A stretch of 64,000 bases of DNA, taken from contig JAPTOF010000010.1 of NCBI GenBank assembly GCA_028554755.1, forward strand, positions 10,576,001 through 10,640,000, given 5' to 3'. The notes under the pieces were generated by a model. The model ran no database searches and was not told the origin of the DNA. It saw nothing but the letters and a program-made list of their open reading frames with translations. The DNA is from Cordia subcordata. Lineage: Eukaryota; Streptophyta; Magnoliopsida; Boraginales; Cordiaceae. Both the position numbers and the translations under genes were made by a program. Of the stretch, positions 1 to 11,830 are shown one piece after another; position 1 is the first letter of the stretch; every line of letters starts with the position of its first letter.

Positions 1-2238
1 GGATTGGAAACCTAAGTGCGTTTATCTTCCACCAATTTAATATGTCAAACTTGGGTCCCTTTGCTTTATCAAGAACATTGTCTTCTCCATCAGACTCATC
101 ATCATCATTCTCAATCTCTTCAGCAAGATATTTATCTAATTCAGACTTTACATGTTCACGTGAACTTCCAGACTTGAACTTTTTGAACTCTGAGATCAAA
201 GCTTTTCTACCCTTCTTTTCTAAACTAAAACTTCCACTACTAGTTGTTAATCCACCAGTTGAATTTTCAGAAGAGCTTGATGAAACACCATGACTTGCTT
301 GACTATACTTTCTTCTATACTCCTCAAAGAGCTCATAAATGCCATTTTGAACTTCAACCTTCATTGTTTCTCGCATCACGAAATCATCATACAATTTCTC
401 AAAAGCATAGTCCAAGTACTCCAACTTATGACGAGGATCAAGAATAATTACATAATAAATGATCTTGTTCATCTTTTCAACACATCCCCAATACTTATCA
501 AATTTTTGTTTCATTGCACTTGCCATCCTACTCAACTCAAGATCATCACTTCCTATCCACTCTTGGACAATCAAAGCTAATGCACTTATTTCATGAAACA
601 CGGAATTAGATGTTACATATAAAGACCCCGAAATCAGTAAAGTGAGATGAAAAAACTGCTCTAGAAATCCAACAAGCAACCTAATTCTCCTCCAATCATA
701 ACAACTAGGCACTCCTTTATATGGAAGAGTCGAAAGAAAGTCTCTATACTTGCCATCATCCCTAGAATAACTATCAAAAACCCTTTCAAGCTTGGATGCA
801 CTCTCCAACATCAAATAAGTAGAGTTCCACCTTGTAGACACATCAAGGCACAATAATTTTTTGCTATCAATTTTTTCAAGATCAATGCACTCTTTGAATT
901 TATTGTACCTAGCTGGAGAGTTTTTAATGTATCTAATTGCATCCCTAACACGAACTATGGCATCTCCTTCATCTTTTTGTTTCAACCCATCTTGCACCAC
1001 AAGGTTAACTATATGGGCAATGCACCTCATGTGTAGATATTTTCCATCTAACATAGAAGTACCCCACATTCTCATCCTTCCTCAAGTAACCAATGGCGTA
1101 TCATTTGAAGAAGCATTATCAACGAATCGTAAAAATATTGTCAATCCCTCAATCAAGTAAGCACTTCTCAACAGCTTTCCCAATATCTTCACCCGAATGA
1201 CTCAATATAGGGCAAAAGTTAATGATTCTCTTATGCAACTTCCAATCATTATCAATGAAATGAGCTATGACACACATATAGTTCAATTTTTGTTGTGAAG
1301 TCCAAGTGTCAGTGGTAATGCAAATTGTTTGAGTGCAATTTCTCAAAAATGATTTTAACCTTGCCCTCTCATTCAAATGCAAGGCATAAGTATCAGTTGC
1401 ATGATCTTTCTACCAGGAATAACAAACATTGGACATGCAGTTGACATTAATAACTTAAAGCCAAGACCTTCAACAAATTTGAAAGGAAGCTCATCCATAA
1501 TCAACATCTTTGTCAAAGCCTCGCGTACCTTGTTTTGGTCAAATTGCCATCTTGTAACATGTCCTGCTTTTTCACCTAATTGGATGGGCTGATGAGAGAT
1601 ACGATATTGATTAGTTAATTCTTCAAGAGGCTTCTTCTTACAAGCCTTGTAGTGATTTCTTAATGGTGTAGTCCCATGATTTGTTGGATCGGCTTTTAAT
1701 TCTCTACCACAATAACGACATCTTGCCTTTTGCACTTGTTCTCTTTCACAAAAGAACTTATCAAAATGAATCCAATACAAAGATCTAGGTGTAGATTGTT
1801 CTTTCCTCCTTTTTCCTTTCATTTTCTCCCTTCCCCTTTTCCTCGACTCATTTAAAGAACTAGTAACTCTTTCGGAATCTCCAAAAATGTCAACCCCCAT
1901 ATCATCATCAAAATCTAATGCATCATCTCTTTGGTCAGATGTTTCAGGACTTGAGATTCCACAAAATCGTGTTCTTTTAGTAGGCATTGGTGGGTTAGAG
2001 GTTGCCATTTCTAAATCATACACAATTCAAATTTAACAAATAGATATTAAGTTTAAGTCTATCTCATTAATTTCTAAATAATTTGGCTCTTCTACTAAAG
2101 ACAACGAAAAAGAAGAAAAAAAAAATTAAGCTTACGGGGTGGTGATGGCGAGGATGAAGGAGATCCATAAACGATCGGAAGAGAAGAATCACATTCGGGA
2201 CTTATTGACGACGATGTTGCTGAAGATGAACTCGACAT
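1..2238 (-). pseudogene. hAT-family transposase (BED zinc finger, RICESLEEPER-like), broken and cut by window edge
   Basis: Read on the minus strand. A short first exon (2238-2136, starts MSSSSSATSSS) ends at a GT donor. A 125-bp intron (2135-2011) ends in TTTAG, and exon 2 joins in frame at 2010. Exon 2 carries a basic stretch, then a BED finger with CRYC near 1720 and H-x4-C after it. The hAT RNase-H-like core follows: TDTWTS near 1310 (first catalytic Asp), FVDNASSND near 1115 (second Asp), a CxxH-type segment RCIAHIVNL near 1020, and WNSTYLML near 820. The hAT dimerisation motif FDILNWWK lies at the extreme left, so the C-terminus runs off the window. The reading frame is lost near 1400 by a small indel and meets a stop at 1149, so no full-length transposase can be made. 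The family mobilises DNA by cut-and-paste and leaves 8-bp target duplications. Family assignment is firm; exact subfamily is inferred. Confidence 0.88.
2011..2135 (-). other. intron in hAT transposase 5' region
   Basis: On the minus strand the exon ends CCACCCC|GTAAG and the next exon begins after TTTAG. The phase-1 junction keeps one reading frame across the splice. The interval is AT-rich with a pyrimidine stretch, as plant introns are. This is a prediction from splice motifs and frame alone. Confidence 0.6.
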
Positions 2239-3142
2239 CTTTGCTCAATCAAATTCTATAAATAGAAAGGGAACCCAATGTTTAAATGCAGTTTAACTAT
2301 GACAGTAAAAATATAAGCATGTTAATTTTTCACGACCGTTCAGTCTATATAGCTTTCAAATGTAAATGAAACTCATGGAATCCCGTAGTTGTCTTCTTCA
2401 TCATCTATGTCTCCCCCCAGCTGAAGACATGTTAAACTCATGAAAACCATGTTTCTGTTTAACAGTTAAGCTCTCTCAAAGGGACTCTTTTAGCAAATTT
2501 TCTCGTTTGAGTTAAAGTTTGTACACGATCAAAATCGGATCATAGCCCCCTTTGAGTTAACATTTTCTTGTTTATTGGACTCAATTTAACTTGGTTAGCA
2601 TAAGGAACATATTATGCACTGTATTAATTGATAGTCGAGAATCGTCTAACTAAATCTCTCTTCATTACAAACAAAAAAATCTTTAAAATATATATTCTTT
2701 AATTTTAGTTTTTTGCTTTTTAGAGAAAATTAATCCAAACAGAACCTATGAGGTTTTTTTTTTTAAGTGAAATATATACACATATATACATATATATATA
2801 CACTGTCAGTTAGCATTTTCAGATTTATACTCTTTTCTATATCATATTGTTACTAAACAAAAACAAGTTGTCATGAACGAGGTCAACAATTTATAACGAA
2901 ACAATATAAACAATTCGTACGCTTGTTCGTAGCTTACCACGTCAGAAAGAAATTCTCACACCAATTTTCTCGTCGACGCGGAGGTGCTTTGCCGGACTGC
3001 CGGTGATGCATTAGCGTTAAGGAGGGACGATAGATGAGCGGCTGAGGGAGTAAGTCAGTGAGGTGAAGTGAGTAGGAGATCTAGGGCTTTTTCAATTTGG
3101 GGCTTTTTCGATTGAATGGCAGAAGAAGTGACGAGGAGTGAG
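2239..3142. other. hAT upstream/leader region, no gene seen
   Basis: No supported coding region. The part nearest the transposase start (3000-3140) is purine-rich and GC-richer than the surroundings, as expected of the promoter and leader of the hAT element. Around 2770-2810 there is a TA/CA dinucleotide-rich run. Everything else is AT-rich DNA without recognisable structure. Confidence 0.35.
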
Positions 3143-3372
3143 TAGGGGTGTGAATACGTATGCGGTATAGTTATTGACTTAAAAAAAAATCGGGTTTTTT
3201 CAGATCGGGTTCGGGTGGAGAAAATGAGTCCGAAAACCGATCCGAAATTATCGAGTTTACCCGAAAATCCAAACCCGGTATACCCGAACCCGACATTTTA
3301 TCAACCCGTTTGCAACCGAATCCGATCAGGTCGGGTAAAATCCAAAAATCCGGATCCGAACTTCCACCCCTA
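3143..3372. mobile_element. hAT-type terminal region or small MITE with TAGGGGTG inverted ends
   Basis: The left edge reads TAGGGGTGTGAA and the right edge reads TTCCACCCCTA, a hAT-like terminal inverted repeat pair 230 bp apart. The interior is full of CCGAAC / GGTTCGG / CCCGAA words, typical of hAT subterminal regions. No clean 8-bp target duplication was found. It may be an independent MITE. Alternatively, the right end may be the true 5' terminus of the hAT element whose transposase lies to the left, with the left motif a subterminal copy. Confidence 0.5.
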
Positions 3373-3454
3373 CTCTAGAGCCATGTGATTTCTTTTGCCA
3401 CAGATTTAACAAATAAGGGGCATAGAATTGGAGACATTAACAGGCATAGAATAG

Positions 3455-4781
3455 TGTAGGTGCAAATATCTTAAGAGAGGGGGTGAATTAAGATATAAGC
3501 ACTAATTTTCGTTTTTAAAAATTCACAGAAAATTTGCAACTTCTAACAATCAATATATCAAACACAATGTAAGCAAAATAAGCAAGTATAAAAATAAAAG
3601 TATCAGGAGAAGAGAAACAAACGATTTAAGGTGGTTTGGCCAAGCCTACGTCCACCGCCCAAGGATGCTCCCCTTAGGACTTCAAAAATCTCCATTAAGA
3701 TGCTTCTTCAAATCTTGGTGAAGCACAAACCAAGTTCTTACAATCTCTTTGAAGCCCAACTTCAAAGAACCCAAGAGATTCACTCTTTAGGATTTTCCCA
3801 CACTTTACAAGCTCTAAAGAATAAATCTCACAAAGTTTATGGCTCTCAAAGTGTGTATACACTCAAGAATTAAGCAATGATTGAATCTAACATTTTTTTC
3901 AAGAAGAAGATGAATAAGCTCTTGAAAGCTCAAATATATTGCAAGAATGGCTCAAAGATGGATTGTATGATAATAAACACTTTAGCACACTTCAAATTTT
4001 TCTTTTTTTTGTTTAGAAAGTGTATTGATTGAGTATTTAAAGAGATTTGGGGGTTAGGGTTTATGGTAGGTGAAGAGGAAATAAATTTCTCAGCAGAACG
4101 GTAATAAACGGCTAGTGCATTTATTATAGCACCCGTTCAGCCGGTCGACCGGTTGGGTCGTCCGGCTTACCCTTTACCTTCTCTGAATAGACCGAACGCC
4201 TTAGCCAATCGACGAGCTAGGGGGTCCGGCTTTTTCCTTCACCTCTTTGTTTTGGCCGGGCGACCCACCCAGGTTAGCCGGTCGATTGGCTGGGGGGTCC
4301 GGCCACTCCAGAATGTGAAGTAAAGCCAGATTTTTTACAAAGTTCATTTTAAGTGCAATTTTCACAACTCCAAATTATTTTGAATAATTTTGTAAACACA
4401 TGTTGTGAATTGAAACACTCCAAAAACTCATTTTATCTTAATGTGTGCATTCAAATACATTTGTGCATATGTTATATCAAATGTGCAAGACTTGAAAATT
4501 TTTGCTATGAATAAGAAAAAGATTTTGAGCCAAGTCCACACAACATATATAGGCATTTCACAAAGAGAGCAAGAAGTAAACTAATGTCTGGTACCCCTTA
4601 TGACTTTTCTTCTCCTCCTTATGCCTTCTCTCCTTCTCTTTCTTCAAGTAATGCTTTTTGCACATTTTCTGCAATCTTTCAAAGCTTCAACTAGATATAA
4701 TCTCATTTTTACAAGAAGCTATTTAGTAAGATAATGCATATATTTTCATCATCAAAATCAATAATGAATATTTAGCTAACA
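3455..4781 (-). repeat. 3' LTR of the SIRE-type Copia element
   Basis: In plus orientation it begins TGTAGGTGCAAATATC and ends TTTAGCTAACA, the usual TG...CA. It matches 11831-13155 along its whole length. It contains a TATA-like box on the minus strand near 4034-4041 and three GC-rich palindromic words of the GCCGGTCGACCGGC type (about 4138, 4203, 4275), partly decayed by C-to-T changes at CpG. An 80-codon open frame (3631-3873) is present in both LTRs and is not thought to be a gene. Confidence 0.93.
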
Positions 4782-4797
4782 AACTCCCCCTTTTTGA
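4782..4797 (-). promoter_or_regulatory. polypurine tract of SIRE-type element
   Basis: On the minus strand the bases just before the 3' LTR read AAAAAGGGGGAGTT. This is a purine run directly abutting TGTTAGC, the LTR start in element orientation. It is the expected primer site for plus-strand DNA synthesis. Confidence 0.85.
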
Positions 4798-5270
4798 TGA
4801 TGACAAAATTTTAAGATATGAGACAAAAGTACTCCCCCTTAATATATGCATTTCTTTAAAAAGTGAATTTTTGGGAAAATGCTTTAACTATCAAATTTAA
4901 ACTTATTTGCAAAGACATGCAAATAGTCATATTCAAACAAGTAAACATATCAACAAAGCATACCATTCACCATTTACTTTTCCAAACAAAGCATACACCA
5001 TTCAACATATATCATGCACCAAAGTATAAAAATACCATTCACCATATATCATGTACCAAAGAAATACCATATGCACCAAAGTATAAATACCATTCACCAT
5101 ACTTCTCTCCCTTTGTCATCATCGAAATCAATATAAAGGCAAGAAAAGAAACAAAGGTTAAGAGTGTATTAAAGAAATAATTTGTTAACTAAAGTCAAGA
5201 ATGTAAAAGTCAACTAAAGCTAAAAATTATTTTCAAGTGGAATGAAAAATGTTTTTCTAAAAGAAGAAAA
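4798..5270. other. non-coding spacer between extra ORF and 3' LTR
   Basis: AT-rich internal part of the SIRE-type element. Short phrases such as CACCATATATCATG and CCAAAGTATAAATACC recur near 4970-5110, giving a loose tandem-repeat texture. No coding potential was recognised. Confidence 0.4.
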
Positions 5271-6589
5271 TCAGGGTGCACGATCATGGTGATCCTTGAA
5301 ATATTCTCTCATGTCTGATCTCATAGCAGCCACTTCTGAATCAATATGTTGCCTCCAAGTAGTGAGCTCGTCCCATTGGCTTGTCATGGTAGTCCTTATT
5401 TCACCCATACCAGTGTTTAATGCCTGCAACTGGGACAGAATCTGAGCCATCATAGAAGGGTCTTCCTATTGACCCATCGAACTAGAACCAACACCACGAT
5501 GAATTTCTCTTTGGCGTTGCTCATCAATGTGAACTTGCTCCCTAGATTCTCTCAACACTTGCCTAAAAGTTGCTTCCTCAGTATTTTCCTCTTCTTCAGA
5601 GGTACTAACAACCATAGGTGTGGTTCCTGGTATGCCTATGTCGGGATGACCCTCAATTTCCGGCCCTTCATCTTCTTCAAAGGTGATATCTACCCCACCA
5701 AATATGTCATCAAGGTTTTGTGCAGTGGTGCCAAAGACAGGGTCAGTGAAAGTAGTCCCCTTCTTAGTCCTATTCCTAATTGCAGCTTGAGTGCTTTGGG
5801 GCAAACTTTTGAAGGTCTCTCTATTTATGGGCTCTATTTTGTACCAATAAATGCCCATGAAGTTCATATACAACATATCAAAATTCCAAGCACACTCTCT
5901 ATGTGGAGCATCTAAAGATATGTTGAAATGAGAGAAAATATGCATTAAGGCCTACCATAACCAGGACTAGTCATTTTTCCTCCATCCTTTCCATTAATAT
6001 GTAACATATGTTGGAGGATTAGGAAAGGTAGAGCTATCTCCTTTTTCTCCCTAAGGCTATAATAGATATAAGCATCCATGACTAGAATTTTGCCATCATT
6101 GAAATTTCTAAGGAGAATTACTTCACTCATGATTTTAAGAGCAAGTCTCGTATTAACATCAACATCTCTCAATAATGGAAGAATTAAATTGGGATCCTTA
6201 GGCCCTACTTTCTCCCATATATATTTTATGACTTCACTGGGGGTGGTAGTTCCCTTAATTCCTTTTGGCCATCCTTGACTATTATAGTGGCCTTCCCCAT
6301 CAACAGGTATATGAAATATTTCATGTAAGGTTTCCTCTTTAAGCACAAAATTTACCCCACAGATGGTAGAAGATAAATCAAGTTTTGGACTTTTACAATG
6401 TATCTCAAGATTTTCATAAAACTCAATTACTAATTTATCTTGCACATCACAATGCAGGTGTAGAAACGCAGACCATCTATCAAATAACAGCAAGATATCG
6501 GTGCCAGCGAGATTGTGTTCTTGGCCTCTTCTCCCACGTGCTTGACCTTTTCCTCTTGGATTCACCATAATTTTGCGTTGTTTTTGCAA
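5271..6589 (-). pseudogene. additional ORF (env-position, plant transposon protein-like) of SIRE-type element, broken
   Basis: About 440 codons on the minus strand, in the place where SIRE-lineage elements carry an env-like gene. The N-terminus is short and basic (NPRGKGQARGRRGQ). A folded-looking segment follows with FDRWSAFLHLH, GVNFVLKEETLHEIFHIP, and PFLILQHMLHI ending at YGRP, where a one-base deletion (near 5946) shifts the frame. The middle part is acidic (EEDEGPEIEGHPD, TSEEEENTEEA). After an in-frame TAG at 5466 the tail (5453-5271) is heptad-like and rich in Q, L and M, suggesting a coiled coil. The first half resembles the uncharacterised 'putative plant transposon protein' domain found next to plant retrotransposons; that match is from memory. 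No signal peptide or clear membrane span is visible, so an envelope function is not supported. Confidence 0.7.
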
Positions 6590-6990
6590 AATTAATCAGT
6601 AAAAACTTGGCTTTTTGAAGTGGGTAAGCAAATTATAGGAAGAATTTTGGAAGAAAACGGTTGAAAATTGACGAATTTGAGATGGGTTTTGGAGAAATTT
6701 TGCTAGGGTTTAGAGAAATTGATTGAATGAAGTGAATTTGGGGTGAAAACCCCTAATTTTTAACCCTGTCCGCGTTCAGCCGATCGACCGGCTGGTCAAG
6801 GGGGGTCGACCGTCTTGGTCGGCCGGCTGGGTCAGAAAGTGTACAAATTTCTTATAGTGTACAAATTTCTTATTTTTCATACCCAAGCCACATAAATACA
6901 CATATATATGCAATTTAACCACATTTTATCATTCCAATTTCTCTCTTAATCTTGCAAAATTGATCCTCATGCAAAGGTTTAGTCAAAATA
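6590..6990. other. spacer between extra ORF and RNase H
   Basis: Untranslated interval of the SIRE-type element, upstream of the extra ORF on the minus strand. It includes another pair of GCCGATCGACCGGC-like palindromic words at about 6777-6830, matching those in the LTRs. It could hold the promoter or splice acceptor for the extra ORF; neither is demonstrable. Confidence 0.4.
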
Positions 6991-8500
6991 TCAGCAACTT
7001 ACAAATTCAAGTATTATATCATCTTTTTGTACATAATCTCTAATGAAATGGTGCCTAATCTCGATATGCTTAGTTCTTGAATGTTGAATTGGGTTTTTAG
7101 TGAGATTAATTGCACTAGTATTGTCACAATATATAGGAACATGATCATACTTCAGTCCATAATCAAGTAAATTTTGTTTCATCCACAAAATTTGAGCCAC
7201 GCAACTACCAGCTGCAATATATTCAGCTTCAGTAGTAGAAATAGCAACACTATTTTGTTTCCTACAAGACCAAGATACTAAGGAATGTCCTAGGAATTGG
7301 CATGTTCCACTAGTGCTCTTACGATCTATTTTGCAACCAGCATAGTCAGCATCAGAAAAACCACATAGATCAAATGACGTTTCTTTTGCATACCAAAGCC
7401 CTAGATCAATTGTTCCCTTAAAATATCTAATGATTCTTTTTACAGCTGTTAAGTGAGTTTCCTTAGGATTAGATTGAAATCTAGCACATAAGCACACTGC
7501 GCACATGATATCAGGTCTAGAGGCAGTTAAATATAATAGGCTACCGATCATACCTCTATATTTCTTCTCGTCTACCGATTTACCCTTTTCATCCTTGTCT
7601 AGTTTTGTTGAGAGGCTTATCGGAGTTCCAATCTCTTTTGCATCTTCAAGTCCAAAATTCTTGATAATTTCCTTGGTGTATTTGGCTTGATTTATGAAGA
7701 TCCCTTCTTTTGCTTATTTGATTTGTAGTCCAAGGAAGAAGGTTAATTCTCCCATTATGTTCATCTCGAACTCCTTGTGCGTACACTTTGAAAAGTTCTC
7801 ACATAAAGAAATATTAGTAGCACAAAAAATTATATCATCCACATAGATTTGGACAAGTAAAATGTCATTGTCTTTTCTTTTGATAAATAGGGTTGAATCA
7901 AGTTTTCCTCTTTCAAAATTATTTTCTACCAAAAATCCACTAAGTCTTTCATACCAAGCTCTAGGAGCTTGCTTTAAACCGTATAGAGCCTTTTCTAATT
8001 TAAAAACATGATTAGGAAAGCAAGAGTCTTCAAAATCGGGGGGTTGTTCAATATAAACTTCTTTTTCAATGAAACCATTTAAAAATGCACTTTTCACATC
8101 CATTTGATAAAGTTTAAAGTCCATATGACATACAAATGCAAGTAACATATGAATGGATTCAAGTCTAGCTACAGGAGCATAGGCTTCATCGTAATCAATT
8201 CCTTCTTCTTGATTGTATCCTTGTGCAACTAGTATAGACTTATTCCTAGTCACTATTCCTGCTTCATCTAGTTTGTTTCTGAATACCCATTTAGTTCCTA
8301 TTACAGGTCTATCTTTAGGCCTTTCAACTAGCTTCCATACTTTATTTCTCTCAAATTGATTAAGTTCTTCTTGCATGGCAATTATCCAATTTTCATCAAG
8401 TAAAGCTTCTTTTACATTTTTGGGTTCAATATGAGAAATAAATGCATGATGCTCACAAAAAGTATTAATATTACGCCTAGTTCTTACACCTTCATTTGGA
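6991..8500 (-). pseudogene. Copia reverse transcriptase and RNase H of SIRE-type element
   Basis: RT opens with NKVWKLVERPKDRPVIGTKW near 8350, the usual Copia RT start. It continues with LYQMDVKSAFLNG (first catalytic Asp), LKQAPRAWYERL, and the YVDD catalytic box at 7845-7834. RNase H (7551-6991) shows the MIGSLLYLTASRPDI start, GFSDADYAG, and TTEAEYIAAGSC with its acidic residues, then a DNTSAINL segment. The RT and RNase H parts lie in different frames, with breaks between 7551 and 7714. Active-site residues are preserved although the reading frame is not. In the intact family RT copies the element RNA and RNase H removes the template strand inside virus-like particles. Confidence 0.9.
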
Positions 8501-8541
8501 TCACCGAGAATGAGATCTTGAGGATGGTTTCTTACGAACTT

Positions 8542-9690
8542 TCAACTTTTTGGTAGGTCTTCATGAGGTTCTTTTGTTTCTCCATCTTTGTTTGAGCATT
8601 GTTTGATATCCTCATTTGCTTGAGACCTCTTTTCTTCTTCTTCTTGCTTTGTTGGTTTTTCTTTGTCTTTTGGAGTTGAATCTTCAAGCGTTGTCTTTTC
8701 CAAAAGATAACCTACATCATCAATTTCCTTTCTTGGCTCAAATGGATTAGTCTCATCAAATGTAACATGTATTGACTCTTCCACAACAAGAGTTCTTTAA
8801 TTATATACCCTAAATGCTTTGCTCTTTGTGGAGTAGCCTAAGAATATTCCTTCATCAGATTTAGCATCAAATTTTCTTAAGTGGTCCTTAGTATTTAGGA
8901 TAAAACATTTACAACCAAATACTTTGAAATATGATATTTTAGGTGTTTTGCCATGCCATAGTTCATATAGAGTTTTGTTTAAGATATGTCTAATCAATAC
9001 TCTATTTTGCACATAGCATGCAGTATTTATGGCTTCACTCCAAAAATATGTTGGCAAGTTGCGTTCTTTTAGCATAGTCATTGCCATTTCTTGTAATGTA
9101 CGATTCTTTCACTCTACTACCCCATTTTGTTGAGGAGTACGAGGGGCCGAAAAGTTATGCTCAATGCCATGTTCATTACAAAAGTTCATGAAAGGAATAT
9201 TCACATATTCGGTGCCATTATCACTACAGATGCAAGTTATAAAATAGCATTTCTCATTTTGCACTTTTCTACACAATCTTGCAAATTCATTAAAGGCATT
9301 ATTTTTATGTGCAAGAAACATGACCCATGTAAATCTAGTGTAATCATCAACTACAACAAATGTATACCTAGATCCTCCTAAGCTTGCCACATCAATGGGT
9401 CCAAACAACTCCATATGTAATAGTTGTAATTCTCTATTTGTTGAAACTTTATTTAAGGATTTGAAGGATGTCTTGTGTTGTTTTCCTAATTGGCAAGCAT
9501 CACAAATTTTATCTTTTTCAAATTTTAGCTTTGGTAGGTCTCTAACTAGATCATGCTTTGACAAATTATTCAATAAGCTTATGCTAGCATGTCCTAATCT
9601 TCTATGCCATAACCAAGCATTATCATGTACAACAGATAAACATTTAACATTTTGACATATAAGTTGATCAATTTCAACAGTGTAAACATT
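8542..9690 (-). pseudogene. Copia integrase of SIRE-type element
   Basis: The HHCC zinc domain is readable as WHRRLGH (near 9610) followed by CDACQLGKQH. The catalytic core carries VVVDDYTRFTW, CSDNGTEY and PQQNGVVE, the D-D-35-E residues, in 9573-9109. The C-terminal part (9087-8797) has NRTLYELWHGKTP-type and GCKCFILN sequences ending at FRVYN. The acidic linker towards RT follows (8784-8542, VTFDETNPFEPRK). Breaks fall near 9100 and 8790. The enzyme normally inserts the cDNA into host DNA; here it is not expressible as one chain. Confidence 0.9.
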
Positions 9691-9699
9691 TTCATTTCT

Positions 9700-9996
9700 C
9701 TAAGCTATAAATAACACATTATCATTTCCACATTCATACACAAGGCATTTAGAAGATTGAAAAACAACTTTATGACCTTTGTCACATAATTGGCTAATGC
9801 TAAGTAGATTAAATTTTAGACCCTCTACTAGTAGGACATTGTGTATAGCAAGAGAGTTTTCATTACCAATGCTTCCTTTTCCAATAATTTTTCCTTTGCC
9901 ATTGTCCCCAAAGGTAACGTCTCCTCCTTTTGTCCTTTTTAATTTGTAGAAAAGCAAAGAGTTCCCCGTCATGTGCTTGGAACATCCACTATCCAA
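9700..9996 (-). pseudogene. Copia protease / gag-pre-integrase segment of SIRE-type element
   Basis: Starts MDSGCSKHMTG: the DSG triplet is the active site of a retroviral-type aspartic protease. Continues with [15 protein letters not shown] and [14 protein letters not shown], the conserved pre-integrase stretch. A stop at 9700 separates it from the integrase, and a frameshift separates it from gag upstream. In the family this protease cuts the Gag-Pol polyprotein. Confidence 0.88.
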
Positions 9997-10050
9997 GATC
10001 CATTTTATTTTGCTTGAATTTCTTTTATTGCATACCTATGCACATGAAAT

Positions 10051-11770
10051 TTAAATGCAATTCTTTATTTTGGGGTCCCCAACACCTTGGGTCCTTGGCG
10101 TTAGTTTAATTTTTGTTTTTGACCATCCATTTTGGTCTTTGCCAATATGGAACAAGTGATCCTTTATCACGAATTTTCTTGTAATAACTATGAGTAGATA
10201 CATGTCCTTTCTTTTCACGATAGGTACAAGTAACATTTGACTTCGGTGAAGAGGAGGATGTAAAGGTAGAAGCCTTGACAAAATAGGTTTTGAAATACTT
10301 TTGATTAATACTAGGTTTGTATCTAATACCACTCTTATCAAAAGACATTTTTGACTTCCAAGAAGCTTTTCAAAATTTTCTTTCCCATTTGTAAACTTTT
10401 GAACAATTCCATTCAAATCCTCAATTTTCTTTTTTAAATCTTTAACCTCTTTTTTAATCTTTACAAAATCTTCGGCATATGAATCATTTTTTTTTCTAAG
10501 ATGTCTATTTTTTCAATAAGAGAAGCATTTTTCTTTTCCAAAATTTCTTTTTCATTAAGAACAAGTTTCAACCTTTTATGCATTTGCTTGTTTTTTGTCA
10601 AACCTAAGGATAAATCATCATGTAATTTAGCAAATGCATCTTTTAGTTCATCAAAACTATATTCCTCTTCCTCTTCTTCACTAGATGAATAATAAATAGA
10701 TGAAGATGGTGTAGATAGTACCTCATCCTCATTGGTCATGAGGCAAAAGTTGGCTACCTTATGATGTTCTTCCTCATCTTCTTCGGTTTCGGAGAAGTCC
10801 CAAGTGGCCTTGAGCGCCTTTCCTTCCTTCTTCTTTGAAAGCTTTGGACAATTTGCTTTTATATCTCCCGGCTTGTTGCAATTAAAGCACTTCAATTCAC
10901 CTTTTGTATCTTTTATCTTTTTGAACTTTTTGCCTTCTTTTCCTTTCTTCTTCCAATTTGTGTTGTTTGAAGAAGCCCCTTTTCTCATCTTTCTAAATTT
11001 CATAAATCTTTTGAAATTTCGGGCTAGAAGTGCAATCTCTTCATCTTCTGGGTCCTCATCATTTTCCTCATCATCACTTGATGGGTATTTTGATGCAACG
11101 AGGGCAATGGACTTCTTTGCTTTCTTCTCTTCTTCTTCATGATCCTTGATCTCAAGCTCATGAGTCATGAGTGACCCAACGAGCTCATTGAGCTCCAATG
11201 TATTCAAGTCCTTTGCTTCCTTTATTGCCGTGACTTTAGGTTGCCATGATGATGGCAAGCTCCTTTGCACTTTTCTTACCTTCTCTACATTAGAATAATC
11301 CTTGCCAAGAGCTTTCAAACCATTAGTAATTTCAACAAATCTAGAAAACATTTGCTCAACATTTTCATTTGGAAGCATCTTGAACAATTCATATCTATGT
11401 ACAAGCATAGCAATCCTAGATTCTTTCACTTGGCTAGTTCCTTCATAAGTTACTTCTAGTTGATCCCAAAGTTCCTTAGCCGAAGTGCACCCCATTACTC
11501 TAGCAAACTCGGTGGCATTCATGGCACTGAATAAATAATGTAATGCCTTTTGATTTAATTCAAATAATTTAATGTCTTCATCATTCCATTCATTTTTCGG
11601 TTTGGGTATTCTCCTATCACCCTCTAATTTTGTAGGTAAGGTAGGCCTATTTTCTATGATTTTCCAAGCTTTATAATCATGTGATTGTATAAACACTTTC
11701 ATCCTCATTTTCCAAAATGCATAATTAGTTCCATCAGAAGGGGTCCTTGTTTAATAGAAATTCCCTCCAT
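10051..11770 (-). pseudogene. gag of SIRE-type Copia element
   Basis: The probable start ATG is at 11770, with an early frameshift near 11748. The main open segment (11708-10461) holds the capsid-like UBN2-type region (AWKIIENRPTLPTK, MGCTSAKELWDQLE, VEQMFSRFVEI), then acidic and lysine-rich tracts. A zinc knuckle CFNCNKPGDIKANC follows, in which the conserved His is Asp (codon 10865-10863). The C-terminal third is helical and charge-rich (coiled-coil-like). After a stop at 10461 further gag/linker coding continues to about 10051 in shifted frames. Gag forms the particle and packages the RNA; the knuckle change would be expected to weaken RNA binding. Confidence 0.88.
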
Positions 11771-11810
11771 ATTTGCTAGAAATTCTACTAGTTGTTAAAC
11801 TATATGTAGA

Positions 11811-11828
11811 ACCCTAGCTCTGATACCA
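11811..11828 (-). promoter_or_regulatory. primer binding site (tRNA-Met-type) of SIRE-type element
   Basis: On the minus strand, two bases after the 5' LTR, the sequence reads TGGTATCAGAGCTAGGGT. This is the common plant Copia PBS complementary to the 3' end of initiator tRNA-Met. It fixes element orientation as minus. Confidence 0.92.
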
Positions 11829-11830
11829 AT

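Noticed and set aside
3631..3873. 80-codon open frame, repeated almost identically at 12007-12249
   Set aside because: It lies wholly inside both LTRs of the SIRE-type element on the opposite strand to its genes. Conservation reflects LTR identity, not coding constraint.
5469..5915. 148-codon plus-strand frame and other plus-strand frames across 5400-11500
   Set aside because: They are antisense to the retrotransposon genes, with no independent domain.
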